Below are positions 11,802 through 23,361 of a stretch of 64,000 bases of DNA, piece by piece. Every line of letters begins with the position of its first letter. Positions within the stretch are counted from its first letter, which is position 1. This DNA comes from [Phialemoniopsis] sp. UDSM-2020. Taxonomy: Eukaryota; Ascomycota; Sordariomycetes; Thyridiales; Thyridiaceae. The translations under genes and the position numbers were made by a program. The stretch lies in NCBI GenBank assembly GCA_018873225.1, contig JAEILZ010000009.1:1665501-1729500 (forward strand), read 5' to 3'. The notes under the pieces were generated by a model, which was not told the origin of the DNA, did not search any database, and saw nothing but the letters and a program-made list of their open reading frames with translations.

Positions 11802-13178
11802 ATGTCCGGAGCTTCAGGCTCGTCAGGGGGAGCCCCTGGCGGCGGTGTTACTGTAAGTCGTGCTTCCGCTTTTGTGTTGCTGTGTATCGTATGATGCACA
11901 CATCTGCATGCTTCCAACCCACGATCTTTGCAGCTTTGCCATGTTTCTCATGTCGTGCCTTGTGTTATCATGGCACAAGGAGTAAAGAGAAACACGCGAT
12001 AAGTGCTGCATGACGATAATCCCTCGAATTCAACCATGCACTTCTCTCAAAGAGAGAACCCCCGTTCGATTACACCCGTATGCCCAGAAACACTCGACTA
12101 ACAGGTCTCCCCTCCACCAACACAGGCTCCCAACGGCCAAGCCATGCCCGCCGGGCCCCCGTACTTCCCCTCCATCCCGCAGGTCGGCGGTATCCCGACC
12201 GTAGGCGTCGACGTGCCCATCTCGGCCGTCCTCCTCGCCCTCTTCGTCTGCTCCGCGGCCGCCAACATGACCATCTTCCAGGTCAACCGCCGGCGCGACC
12301 ACAAGTTCGTCTTCTCGGCCCTGCTCTTCGGCTTCAGCATGGCCCGCATCGTCGCCCTGACCATGCGCATCGTCTGGGCCTGCAGGCCGACAAACGTCCG
12401 CGTCGCCATCGCCGCCTCCATCTTCACCGCCGCGGGCGTCCTGCTCCTCTTCATCGTCAACCTCGTCTTCGCGCAGCGCATCGTGCGCGCGTACCACCCG
12501 CAGGTCGGCTGGCACACGGGGCTGCGCGTCGTCTTCCGCGCCCTGTACGCCTGCGTCGCCGCCTGCCTCGTCATGGTCATCACCGTCACGGTCCTGACCT
12601 TCTACACCCTCGACCCGGACCGCCGGCGCATCTGCCGCGACGTCCAGCTCTTCGCGGGAACCTTCCTCGCCCTGCTGTCCTTCCTGCCCATCCCCATCGT
12701 CATCGTCGCCGCCCTCGTGCCTCGCCGGGGGCGCCCGATCGAGAAGTTCGGCCAGGGCCGCATGCGCACCAAACTCGGCCTCCTGCTCTTCACGTCGACG
12801 CTGCTTGCCCTCGGCGCCGGGTTCCGCATCGGCACGAGCTACGACGTGCGCATGACGCCGGCCTGGTTCCACCACCGCGCGTGCTACTACTGCTTCAACT
12901 TTGTCATTGAGCTCATCGTCGTCTTCACCTACGTCGTCTCGCGCTTCGACCGCCGCTTCCACGTGCCCAACGGCAGCTCCGGCCCGGGCGACTACGCCGC
13001 GGGCGCCGGGGTTGCTGGCGGTCTGCAGCGGAGGAAGAGCTTCGCCGACCGGGTCAACACCGAGGCCGACGTCTTTGGCGCTGACACGGACGAGACGACG
13101 GTGCCCGAGGATCGCGAGAGGGAGTGGGAGGAGCGGGCGCGCAAGGAGCTCCGGAGTCAGGGCAGGGACAGCGTGTGA
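11802..13178 (+). CDS. Seven-helix fungal membrane protein, DUF3112-like
   Basis: Polytopic membrane protein of unknown function, 367 aa. Exons are 11802..11852 and 12126..13178, separated by a 273-bp intron, long for this genome. Exon 1 encodes only MSGASGSSGGAPGGGVT. I preferred the acceptor at 12125 over an AG at 12104 because the branch-like CTAAC at 12097-12101 touches the latter. About seven hydrophobic helices follow, then an acidic/basic cytoplasmic tail rich in E and R. The pattern NMTIFQVNRRR..FVFSALLFGFSMARI, and later LTFYTLDPDRRRICRDVQLF, resembles the fungal DUF3112 family as I remember it. That family has no assigned function. A start at the internal ATG 12144 would remove the first 23 residues without touching the helices. 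Confidence 0.8.
12125..12142 (+). repeat. 18-bp direct repeat, copy 2
   Basis: Second copy of GGCTCCCAACGGCCAAGC (first at 11445-11462). Its first base is the last G of the inferred 3' splice site, so the rest is coding (APNGQA). Confidence 0.7.
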
Positions 13179-13960
13179 GCACCGCCTCTAGCTGCTGCGT
13201 GTCTGTTGTGAACTGTCAATAGCCCCTTTCTGGATCAAATTGTTGTCTAGCTAGCACGGCTTTCCTTTTGTTGTTGCATTTGCATGGTTCAGGTATACCC
13301 TCCTAGCTCTTCTGTATTTATCTCAGTCATCTATCAGGATATAGACGGTGTATGTGGGTTTGGGTTCGGGTTCGGGCATCATATTGTGTATTGGGTGGAA
13401 ATAGGATCACACCTCATCTCAAAATATAGAATAAACATAATTGTACACACAGAATCAATTCTCACTCGGGCAACATCTTGCGTTGATTACTGTTGCTCGA
13501 CACACGAAACACACGTAAGCAGGCCTGGTGGCTTGGTGGAACCACGGCTTGCTATTCTATGGTATCCTTTGTGTAGTTCGCTACTGGAACATTGTCCCAA
13601 TCCTTGTAGATTCACGTTCCCAAAGTGGCATGAAAGCAAGGACTTAGAGCATTCGCATAGCTCGCAGACACAGGCACCACCAGGTAGGGCAAGGAAGAAA
13701 AGGTTTGGGAAGCAGATACTCTCTTGAGCATTATTCTAAGTCTCTGCCATGACCAGCGTCTATCGGCGACACGTCTCTCTCATCCCCAGGCCACCAGTGA
13801 CTTCCGACCCCCGATCCGTCGGCACCTTCTGATGTAGGTTGTGGACTACTCGTACATGAAACAGCACATTTCCAGACCACAGGAGGCTGCGTGGCAGGAG
13901 GAAGCCACCAAGGAATGACCCAACACCGCCATCTCGAACTTCTTCGCCGTGTACATCGGC
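13179..13960. other. Convergent 3' intergenic region
   Basis: 3' UTR space between the convergent DUF3112-like and PP2A genes. A short run of GGGTTT/GGGTTC/GGGTTC units sits near 13354-13376. No gene seen. Confidence 0.6.
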
Positions 13961-15381
13961 TTACAAGAAGTAATCGGGAGTGCCTGTCGCGCGGGTTAGT
14001 GATCATGAGCAGCTGTGACAGAAATATTGGGGCGACTCACGTCTTGACACCATAGGCTCCCCGGCCCGCGGGCAGGGATCGAATTGCAGGCTGCAACCCA
14101 GTTAGCACAGACTCCGGCCAGAACCGACAAGTTGTATACATACAATGTGTACTTGAGATGCTCGTCAATTTCCATGATAGCGGCCTGGTTGCCGCAGCGG
14201 TAGCAGTAGTTCGGTGCTGAAACGTGTTAGTGAAGGCTTCTGTACAGCGGCATATTATTGACTCACCCGAGAAGATGGTAACCACATTCCGGTCTTGCGA
14301 CCAATTATATCCCTCCATGACAAGCTGGTGGGCTCTCGCGATCAACGTGAGCCCGTTGTTGTGGTTGAACGCTTCGGAAATGTCCTGGCCGAAGGTGTAA
14401 CCTGCACCTCTGGGTGAGATACCCCATCCGCACCTATCATCGGGGTCGGACCACAGCAGGTCGCACATCGGTCCTTCGTGGGGGACCTCTTGAATTCTGT
14501 CAAGGGCTCGGATGTTGTCAAGGGTATCAATGCTGGGTGACAGGCCTCCGTGCAGACAGAAGATCTGGTTGTCGATGAGGGCGGTGAGGGGCAGGTAGTC
14601 GAACAGGTCGGTGAAGTACTTCCAGACGTTCGCGTTGCCGTACTTCCTCAGGCACTCATCATAGAAACCGTAGACCTGTGTGATCTGACGGGACTCGTGG
14701 TTGCCACGAAGGATGGTAATCCGCTGGGGATACCGGATCTTGAGGGCTACGAGTAGGGTGACCGTCTCAACGGAGTAATAACCTCGATCGACGTAATCGC
14801 CTATGACACTCGAGTAAGCTTGCTTGGACGAATACACGCGAGAGGTAGAGGTATCGGGCGCGTGCACATACCCATGAAGAGGTAGTTCGTGTCGGGATTG
14901 GGGCCACCAATCTTGAAAAGCTCCATCAAATCATGAAACTGACCGTGGATGTCACCACAGACAGTCACGGGGCATTTCTAAAAGCATCGGGGTGAGCACA
15001 TCGATCGCGACAAGGGCGGAGGGTGTACATCACATACGACTGGTTGTACGTTGGATTCCTCTTGAAGAACTTCTCGAGCCTGATGAATGAAACAAAAGCG
15101 TCAGCAGCGAGGTCCTCAACTGGCACCGACACACGCGACGAGAGGATGGCCGTCAATGCGTCGACCAGGCCAGCCGAAGGCAGCAAGGGCGCACTCGAGC
15201 ATCCCATCTATGATGAACTGACCTTCTCGCACAGCCTCTGCACATCCGTCTCCGCCAGCTGCTTGCAGCTCATCAAGCTCTCAATCCAGCCATCGAGGGT
15301 GGGGATGGTTGCGGGTTCGAGGGCAGGCTGACCAGCCAGCTCTGTCGGGACACGGCCAACGTCCTCCATGTTCGTGTCCAT
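13961..15381 (-). CDS. pph1: Serine/threonine protein phosphatase 2A catalytic subunit
   Basis: Catalytic subunit of PP2A, 328 aa, a metal-dependent phosphatase with roles in cell cycle and signalling. Seven exons: 15381..15223, 15079..15038, 14977..14872, 14800..14267, 14216..14144, 14090..14041 and 13983..13961; all phases close. Metal and catalytic motifs are complete: [29 protein letters not shown], and [11 protein letters not shown] across an exon junction. The C-terminus reads TPDYFL, the tail whose Leu is carboxymethylated and which distinguishes PP2A (and PP4/PP6 relatives) from PP1. KYTFLQFDP near the end favours PP2A proper. The N-terminal extension of about 20 residues ([15 protein letters not shown]) is usual for filamentous fungi. 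A 22-bp perfect palindrome lies 7 bp upstream of the ATG. Confidence 0.96.
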
Positions 15382-16353
15382 GACTGAATCGCGATAATAT
15401 TATCGCGATGGAAAAGGCGTGATAGGGTTTCGGGGGCTGGACTGTGTACCAGCCGCAGGGTCGTCGATTGATCAGATCGTCGGTCGCTGGGTAATGACGT
15501 TTGGTTTTTGGTGGCGTGCCTCAAGTTGGTCAGTGCTCTCTACACTCTGAAGCCGTCGTCTTTTTCTAAAAAGTCGCGCTGGATGGGTTCCGGAAAGTCG
15601 TAAACGAAAATAAGAAAAATTGTCGTCGAGTCGTCGCAATGAAGCGAAATGTACTTTTTTGGGGGGGAGGTTGAAGGGAGAGAGATATCGACGTCAATCA
15701 ATGGAGGGCAGGTCTGGTCTGTCAGGTTTGGAGTGGGCTATTGTTGTTTTCGCCTTGTCAAACATTGATCCCAAGTGCTGAAATTGCGGGAGGCGCTCGC
15801 TTAATCAGGAATGCCGCAAGTCGCGCGGCGGTCACAGCGCAATTGGTTGGGAGGGGCAAAAGGGGCCACTGTAAGCTCGACCGGGCGGGGACCTCGAGTG
15901 CTCCTGTAGAGCTCAGCTCCAGGCCACTGTAGGCGGCCGAGGCCCCCGCATCCACCCCAATCGAAGCTCTGTGCTGTTCGAGGGTGGTCATGGAATGACT
16001 CGAGCTCACCACCCCTCACCTCGATTGAAAATGCACTTCCGGTTGGCTTTCCAGGTGCGATTTGAAGTAGTTAGGGGCAGAAGCGACATATGACAGATGA
16101 ATAGGTATGGGGCATCCACTCGGGCATGAAGCCATATTGTTGACCAAACATCGGTCGCAAAAGCCCATAGCAAAGCTTGTATCACAATCAATCAATGTTC
16201 ATCTGATTCAAGTAGACAGTCGCTACCCCTATAGCTACGTATAAGATTAATATGGTAATCGTAGCACAACTTTGACAAGCTCAATGTGCGCCCTTGTATA
16301 AATATTCATCTCAAAATCGCAGGCCCATCCTTCCTTCATAATACACGCAACAT
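15382..16353. other. PP2A promoter / exo84 3' region
   Basis: No gene seen. Apart from the palindrome next to 15381 it has a T6-G7 homopolymer junction near 15654-15667. The exo84 3' UTR is at the right end. Confidence 0.6.
15388..15409. repeat. 22-bp perfect palindrome upstream of the PP2A start codon
   Basis: Each half is ATCGCGATAAT; the two halves are exact reverse complements with no spacer. The element includes two TCGCGA hexamers flanking an AATATT core. It lies 7-28 bp upstream of the ATG at 15381, so if transcribed it would sit at the end of the leader and could form a stem. As DNA it could bind a symmetric dimer. Confidence 0.85.
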
Positions 16354-18510
16354 CTACGACAAACCCAACCCAACGGCGGCAGCCGGACTGGGGGCCGGCG
16401 ACTGCTTAGCCAGGTCCTGCCCAACCAGGTTTCTAAAGTCGATACCGACTTCAGACAACATGTCCGCGTGCTCCTTGGCCCGTTCCATGCAGAGCGTCCA
16501 CACCTCGCCGCCTTGGTCGGTTCCGCTGAGCTGCCGGGCCAGGATGACGTTGAACGCATCCACCTCCTCCTTGGCCCATTTGACGCAGGCACTCATCATG
16601 CTCTGCGGGAAGCAGCTCTGGAAGCAGCTGACTGTATTGCGGATGATGGAAAAGTAGATGAACGAGAGCTCCCAGATATAAAGGTGGAGATCACCTTGGA
16701 AGATGCATTGCCTGGGATGAATTAGCAATCTGAATATTATTATAGCATGGGGCTTTTAATTGATGTGCTTACCTGGTCCGCTTCTGGATGATGTGGCTGC
16801 GAGCTTCGAGATAGGCTTCCCGAGCACGATCTTCAAATCCGAGTCTGGTCAGCCAGGCGACATTCCGAGTTGCCTTGCGCTGTTCATTGTGCGTGTCCAC
16901 CAGCTCCCGGGTGATGAGTGTCGCCAGTTTAGAGCAGCGCTCCTCAACCTTGAACTCAATAAAGTCCTGGGCAACACCATTGTTCTTGAGGCCACGCGCC
17001 AGGCCCTTGAGTTTCTCGACTCTATCAACCGATGGATCAAAGCGCTGCAGTGCAATGTCGATGTCGAGTTCATCCATTTGACCCTCGACCCAACGAAGAT
17101 TCTGTTGCTTGCCATCGACCTCGATGAGCATGTCCTTGATGTCGGACAGAGTTTCCAAGAGGTCCGTCTTCTGCAGCAGGCCGGGATCTCGTGAGGCAAA
17201 GTAGTTGATTGTCTCCTTTGCCTTGTTATTCGCCTCCATTTCTGATTGCAAGTTCCTACGGAGCTCTTCAACAGCTTTGCGGATGTTGAGCATCAACGAC
17301 GACTTTTCTGGGTCTTCTGGCTTTTCCGTTCGGAAGATGACAGTCTCCTGTCCTACTCCGCGGACCATGATGGCATCGGCCAACTTGTTTCTCCCGCTGT
17401 GAGACTCGCTCGAGCCGGCCATGTCCACCACCTCGATATCGAGCAGGGGCCAGCACCGGTCGGCCACAAGCTTGGTCATGGGACCACGGGCATCCGCACC
17501 CGGACCTTCCACCTTTCTCTTCTTGCGGGAAGCAATGAGAAGATGGTCGTTGAGTAGGAAGATCTGCATGGAGCGCCGAGATTTGTAGGTCGCGCTGTCG
17601 AGCTCGATCCAGGGACCTGCATTTTGTACGACGTGACGGCCCAGCGCGTTGGGCAAGAACTTTTGCGACCCCTCCACGTTCTTGTAGAGTGCTTGCATCT
17701 GCGAGTTCCACAACGCGGTCCTGTCAGCGACGGAGCTGCGCTTGTCCCGCTTACTGAGACCCGTGGAGAACCCAGCGCCGAGGTCGGGGTTGTCGGTGTT
17801 GGTCTGAGAGGATGCCGAACGGAGGGCGGTAGTATTGGTTTTCAATTCGGACATGAGGTTCCTCAAGGCTCGCATCTCGCTCTTGAGCTTCTCTGCCTCC
17901 TTACTGATCTTGATGAACTGTGTACGATTCTGGTAGACGCTCTGCTGAAGATCGGTCGAGGCTCGACTCTTGAGCTTGCGAAGCGACTCTTCAAACTCTC
18001 GAATCTCATCCTCTGTAGCATCGCTCAAGATATTGGCGACGTATTGGTCGGCGACAAGCTTTGGATCCCGCAAAGCTTTGACGTCAACTGTAGGAGCGAC
18101 GCCTCCTCGTGGCGGCGGCGGACCTTGCCTGCGGTCCCGCGATGATTCGTACTTGTCGAAGGACGGGAGAGCTGGCACGGGAGGGGCAAACTCGGACGGA
18201 ATCTCGTTGAATCTGGCCGAGTATCGTCGCTTGACTAGGTCGGATGTCTGTACTCGTCAGCATCAAGAGCCCATTGCATAAACGTGTAGGTAAGATGACG
18301 GCTTACTTTTCCACCAGGCTGCATAGCTGGTCTGGGGCGAGACGCCGGAGTCGAATCGGCCATGGGCCTACCGCCGCCCCCGCCGCCTCGTGGAAAGTTG
18401 GCTCCATCGTTGGGAATTGGTCCTGATATTTGCTTCGGAGCGCTGATGGTAGGGCGGCCTTTCCGCTTCCCACCACTCCGCAAGGAGATCTTGCTCCTCT
18501 CCTCGGACAT
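16354..18510 (-). CDS. exo84: Exo84, exocyst complex subunit
   Basis: Exocyst subunit that tethers secretory vesicles to the plasma membrane at hyphal tips and septa. 678 aa in three exons: 18510..18307, 18247..16773 and 16711..16354, with phases consistent and junctions reading QPGGKTSDLVKRRYSARF and QKRTRQCIFQGD. The N-terminal ~110 residues are basic, Pro/Gly-rich and disordered. A coiled coil follows at about residues 125-200 (EDEIREFEESLRKLKSRAS, EAEKLKSEMRALRN). A PH-like domain at about 280-400 includes WIELDSATYKSRRSMQIFLL and DHLLIASRKKRK. The C-terminal helical bundle (cullin-repeat type) ends the protein. Length and order fit fungal Exo84. The gene is divergent from tom20, with 725 bp between start codons. 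Confidence 0.94.
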
Positions 18511-19235
18511 GATGTGCGCCTCGAAAAGGTGCAGCTAGAAGGACAAAGGCCTTTGTTGAGGTCTGACGGGAGGGTGCTTTCTTGCAGCCTCGCGAGTATC
18601 TACAGTCAAGAGATGCCGCCTGGCGCGTCCCGTCGCTAGTAACAAGTAGTTGACGTTTCATCCACAGACAAGGACGCTTGGACCTTGGTGGACAAGAGCT
18701 GGAGTGGGTTTGTACGGAGTAGGGGGGACCAAGCGCGCACTTGGCTGATTGGACAGTGGGTCTGAATGTGCGGACTCGAGCAAGCACCAGGTCAGACTGC
18801 ATCAATGATGAATGGGCACATGAAGTATGATGGTGAAGGTTTGAGTGTCGGTCAATGCCTTTTCCGCCCCCGACAAGCGCTAAAGCTCGGTCCTTTCAGC
18901 GCCCACAGCCACTGGGGGTTAGTGGATTGCAGTGCACCTGGCACCATCACCCGATAAGGCACACGGCCGGAGAGCGATAGAAAGAATTTTGAAGAGTTGG
19001 ACCCGGAAGCTGGACCAGGATTGGACGAGAGCTCAACTTTTCCTAAAGCAGGACTGACGTTTTGTGAAGCTTCACAACTCACTTTCTTGCACCACCTACC
19101 CATAATCAGATTCCGGCATTAGGGATTCTCGCACCCCGTCGCTCCTGTCATTAACAACTAGAGAACAATTCGACAAGACTGTTCTCTCCCTCCCGGTCCA
19201 TCTTCCCTAGACCACTTCCATCCCCTTCGATCATC
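18511..19235. promoter_or_regulatory. Divergent promoter region exo84 / tom20
   Basis: 725 bp between two start codons facing away from each other, so both promoters must lie here. CT-rich sequence (19170-19235) directly precedes the tom20 ATG, as in many fungal leaders. No specific binding site can be named with confidence. Confidence 0.5.
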
Positions 19236-20019
19236 ATGGCGTCACAAACTACCATGATCGCAACGGCCTCCGTGGCTGCAGTTGCGACCGGTCTCGTTGG
19301 TAAGTCGAATCAAGAGATCGCCCATCCAGGGAGATATGGAATGGAAGCAACATGAACATATAGCATCTGACCTGATGCCCTCTTGCTCCACAGCCTATGC
19401 CTTCTACTTCGACCACCAGCGACGGAAGAACCCCGAGTTCCGCCGCAACCTTCGCCGCAACGAGCGAAAGCAGATCCGCTCAGAGAAGGAGGAGGCCCAG
19501 CAACAGTCTGTCCAGCAGCGTCAAGCTATCCGCGATGTTATCGACCAGGCCAAGGAGGAGGGCTTCCCCACCAACGTCGAGGAGAAGGAGGCATACTTCC
19601 TCGAGCAGGTCTCGACCGGCGAGACCCTCGCTACCGATCGTACGTTATCAGATACAGCTGGCTTTGGTGGCCGGTCGCTAATTGTATTACCCCTACAGCT
19701 TCGCAAGGTCTGGACGCTGCTCTGCACTTCTACAAGGCTCTCAAGGTCTACCCGACCCCTGGTGACCTGATCAGCATCTACGATAAGACGGTTTCCAAGG
19801 TATGCTCCAAGAATTCTACATCTACCGCCGTCCTATGATGATCGTTCCCACTAACAAATGGCAAAGCCCATCCTCGACATCCTCGCCGAGATGATCGCTT
19901 ACGACCCCGAGCTCAAGGTCGGCGCCTTCCAGGGCGCAAGCGGCATCCCGCCCGAGATGGAGGCCATGTTCGCCGCCGCTGGCCAGGGTGGCATGCCTCC
20001 CACTGTCGGTCTGGACTAA
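19236..20019 (+). CDS. tom20: Tom20, mitochondrial import receptor subunit
   Basis: Outer-membrane receptor of the TOM complex that binds presequences of mitochondrial precursors. 187 aa in four exons: 19236..19299, 19394..19639, 19699..19799 and 19867..20019. The N-terminal anchor is [23 protein letters not shown]; an intron interrupts the anchor codon for Ala. A basic segment ([21 protein letters not shown]) and a charged linker follow. The TPR-like receptor core is [26 protein letters not shown] and [32 protein letters not shown]. The tail is Gly/Met/Pro-rich and ends PPTVGLD. Length fits fungal Tom20. It is convergent with tyw1. Confidence 0.95.
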
Positions 20020-20402
20020 ATCTGATCTGATATATGTCGGCTGTGGCGACTGCTCGCCACTTAAAATTCACCTCTTGTTTGCGCCGACACGAGAAACGCA
20101 TCGCATCAACTTCTTTTACCTCGAGTGGCCTGGCGCGCGAGGCTTACTGGGGACTGAAGGGGAGCGATGAACCATTGTATACTACATGATTCGGGGATGG
20201 ACGGGATGATGAAGGCGAGAGACGGACGAAGAAAGCACGCTGGATTTGCTCGGCGTCTTTGCATAGAAGATCTGACTGTAGAACACCTTGTACATTCATT
20301 GCGGGTAGGAGGCAACAGGGCGTGGCACGCCCATCAAAATTTTTAATGATGTTACAAAATATGATCCTTTCCCCAGTTGCTTTTCCTGCTCTGCTACTAC
20401 TA
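20020..20402. other. Convergent 3' region tom20 / tyw1
   Basis: 383 bp of 3' UTR space; nothing else seen. Confidence 0.6.
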
Positions 20403-22791
20403 CTAGGCTTCGATCGGCCTGCCTTTCCTATCCACGCGCTGGTCACGCGGGTCGAAGCCGCCGTTGCCCCAGGTCGCCCACTCGGGCGTGGCCGGGCCCA
20501 TGTACTCCTCGGGCGTGAAGTCGCCGTCGGGACCCCTCTCCTCGAGCAGCTGGAAGAACTTGTCGTAGTCGATGATGGTGTGCCACTTGCCGTCGACGCG
20601 GAAGCGGTCGCTGGCGATGAGCACGCAGCAGCTGTGCGCATGCTCAGCCGCGAGGCCGTAGCCGAGCCCGCGCCGCTGCAGCTCGGCCTCGAGCGCCGTC
20701 ACAAACTCCTGTACCTCGTGGTAGAAGGGCACGTTGCCCATGGTCAGGCCCGCGCCGGCCGACGTCGACGTGCCGCAGTAGGTGACGCCCTTGATCTCGA
20801 CAAAGCAGGGGAGGGCCTTCTCGACGAGGTCGGCGTACCCCCGGACCTCGTCCTCGATGTTGAATCCCTTGACGAGGGTGAGGCGGAAGACGGTGCGCTG
20901 GCGGAAGCGGCGCTCGCGCAGGATCTCGAGGCAGCGCTGGAAGCGCTCCCAAAAGTCGCGGTGCAGGGGCCTGTCGATCTTGCGTAGGGACTCGCGGTTC
21001 GACGCGTCGATGGAGACGTAGAGCTGCGTGACATGTTTCAGAGCGGCGAGCTGGTCCGGGTGCTGGGCGTTGCAGACGAGGAAGGACGAGATGCGCTCGC
21101 CGTGCAGCATGGCAAGGAACTCGTTGATGTGCGGGTAAAAGATGGGCTCGCCGACAAGCGAGAGGGCGCAGTGCCGAATGCGCATGCCCTCGGCGAAGCG
21201 CTCGGCGCGCACGCCGGGGACCCCGCGCAGCTGCTTGATCTTCTTGTAGTGGTTCTCCTTGACGCCGTTGAAGATGAGCTCGGGTGGGTCGACGACCCAG
21301 CGCCAGTTGGTGCCCACGGGGTTGGTCCCGTGGCGCCAGCAAAAGACACACTTGTTGGAGCAGGAGAGAGACGGTGTCGTCTCCATGCACTGGTGCGAGT
21401 TGATGCCGTAGAAGGAGAACTTGTAGCATGAGCCCCGGCCGCGTAGGGCCGACTTGGTCCAGCGACAAATCTTGACGCCAGAGTGGGAGCCGACAATGGC
21501 ATAGCCCTGCTTGGTCAAGGACTTGTACGTCGGAGATTCTTTCGGCACCATCTCCTTTCGTGCTTGGGCAGGCGCTTTCTTCGCCGTCCGCTTGCCGTAG
21601 GTCGTGAAGTCAACCGCCACGGGTGCCGGTCCGGACTCCTTCTGGATCATCCTCCCTAGGTCCTCCAGGTCATCTATGCGGCCCTGCTGCTTGAGCTTGT
21701 CCATGTTTGGCGTGGGGCTCTCGTCGAACAAGACCTCTCCGTCGTCATCCTCTGCTTCATCTTCCTCATCACTCTCAATGGGGTCACCAGCTCCAGGCAC
21801 ACCCTCGCCAAGCGACCCAGTCTGAGAGACGAGACCTAGAACATCAACAACACCAGATGACCACTCAGCAAGTCGTTCTCTGAAGTCGCCCTTGGAGTCG
21901 CCAACACCGAGCGGATACGCCCTCTTGCGGCCGGTCAGCTTGGCCATCCACTTGTCCACCTCCTTTGCTTGAAAACAGAAACCCTCATTCTCTGTGGGCC
22001 AGCCCTCCTTGTCACCTAGTCCGAATACTGAGTAACCGAGTATGGGTGCAAGGGCTGCAGTGTCTATCCTAAAGTCATGGTGCGTCTCTTTCATGTGTTC
22101 GAGGAAAGTGTCGTTGATGGTGTCGATATTGTAGCTGGGGATGAGGAAAAGGTAGAAGGTATCGACCGAGCCGCCCTTCTCGCCTTCAATCTTTGGCGGA
22201 GTGATGAAGTACTCGTCGAGATCTACCTCGGCTAGATCTAGGACCTTTGTCGGGAGGAAGCTTGCACCAGAGGTGGTATCGATGCCGCTCAAGGCCGTGT
22301 CGAGAGTTTGCGCATAGTCGGATGCGACTTTTTGAGTAGTGGCCGTTATGGACGAGAAGAAGACCAGAACTTGGATCTCCTGGCTCCTTGAGATATCCTG
22401 CTTCTGTGTGCTCTTGTTGGGCCTGTTCAATTCGCCCTTGATTCTCCGGGGCCCAGAGGTCTTGGTGCCATCCGGCGCTTTGGGCGACTCCACGGCCTTC
22501 TCGCTCAAGTGTTGTGTCGGAGTCTTAACATCCTGCTCGTATATCTTTGGCAGCACAAGTAATTTCTCTCTCTCTTCCGTGAGATGCAGATATATGAGTA
22601 ACCCCGACAGGAGGAAGAAAGTCGTAAGTATGATGGGCGTTCTATAGATGTGCCACGTTTCGATCGCAACTGGAACAGGCACCTTACGTTAGATCACAGT
22701 TCACCCCGAAACCAGATACTTTTTGTTACTTACGATGTGCGGCATCCCGCATGATAGGAGCGATGCCCCAAGAGCTGCGAGCTTCCTCCAT
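20403..22791 (-). CDS. tyw1: TYW1, tRNA 4-demethylwyosine synthase (flavodoxin + radical SAM)
   Basis: Makes the tricyclic core of wybutosine at G37 of tRNA-Phe from N1-methylguanosine and pyruvate. 774 aa in two exons, 22791..22734 and 22669..20403. The first exon encodes MEEARSSWGIAPIMRDAAH; the acceptor follows a branch-like CTAAC and a CCAG. Residues about 28-46 (TPIILTTFFLLSGLLIYLH) form a membrane helix, so the enzyme is probably ER-anchored. A flavodoxin-like domain occupies about 95-290 (LVFFSSITATTQKVASDYA is the FMN loop). An acidic linker follows. The radical-SAM domain at about 420-700 has the CxxxCxxC cluster motif in LSCSNKCVFCW and the wyosine signature GINSHQCMETTPSLSCSNKC. 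The ORF can be extended upstream only from GTG, so the two-exon model is preferred. Confidence 0.95.
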
Positions 22792-23361
22792 TGCCACGAG
22801 TTTGCGAGATTGTTGCACCACTCACAGCAGCCGTATGGGATTACACAACCGCTCTGAACAAAAAAATCATTGAATTCCGGGCACGAAATTTTGACCCCAC
22901 TAAACGTGAACTGTGGTGTCTCCCCGCGCTGCCAAGGCCGGATCCGATGCCTAACCCGATAACGCTCATAGGCGGAGCTTCAGGGGTTGTGTAAGCGGCC
23001 AAAAACAGCGAAACCATCGCCTTCAACGCGTTTCTTATTGGCTACAGTCCAGAATGCAGTCCTTCTCCGCGGAGGTCGAGATAAGGACATTCAAGGCCTG
23101 GATGACCAGGGCAGGGGTCTCTTGTCATGTTGAGTGCTTTAAATAATTATAGAATTACATGACTACTCTACTTTTCGATCGTGGAGTTTTCCACTGTCTA
23201 ACTCTGCAAATAGCAGTGTGTTGAATCTATACGCTCCATGATGAATGCCTGGCATTGAAACAGCCTCTCTCTATGAAGCCTGTTTACTTCACCCGTTTTT
23301 TGTTACCAAATCCCCGATTTTTTCCGTTTACTTGAGAGAAGCACAATCCGGATGGCGACAA
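22792..23361. promoter_or_regulatory. tyw1 promoter / ssu1 3' region
   Basis: No gene. Upstream of tyw1 there is an inverted CCAAT-type motif (TTATTGG at about 23034-23040). The right end is the 3' UTR of ssu1. Confidence 0.4.

Noticed and set aside
12030..12962. 310-codon minus-strand ORF rich in Asp/Glu/Ala/Arg opposite the membrane-protein gene
   Set aside because: It is the antisense shadow of a GC-rich exon with strong third-position bias; the plus-strand reading has seven hydrophobic helices and family resemblance.
13354..13376. Telomere-like GGGTTT/GGGTTC run
   Set aside because: Only three degenerate units inside a 3' UTR region; too short to be an interstitial telomere tract.
20644..21502. 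Overlapping Arg/Ala-rich ORFs within tyw1
   Set aside because: Shadow frames of the conserved radical-SAM exon.
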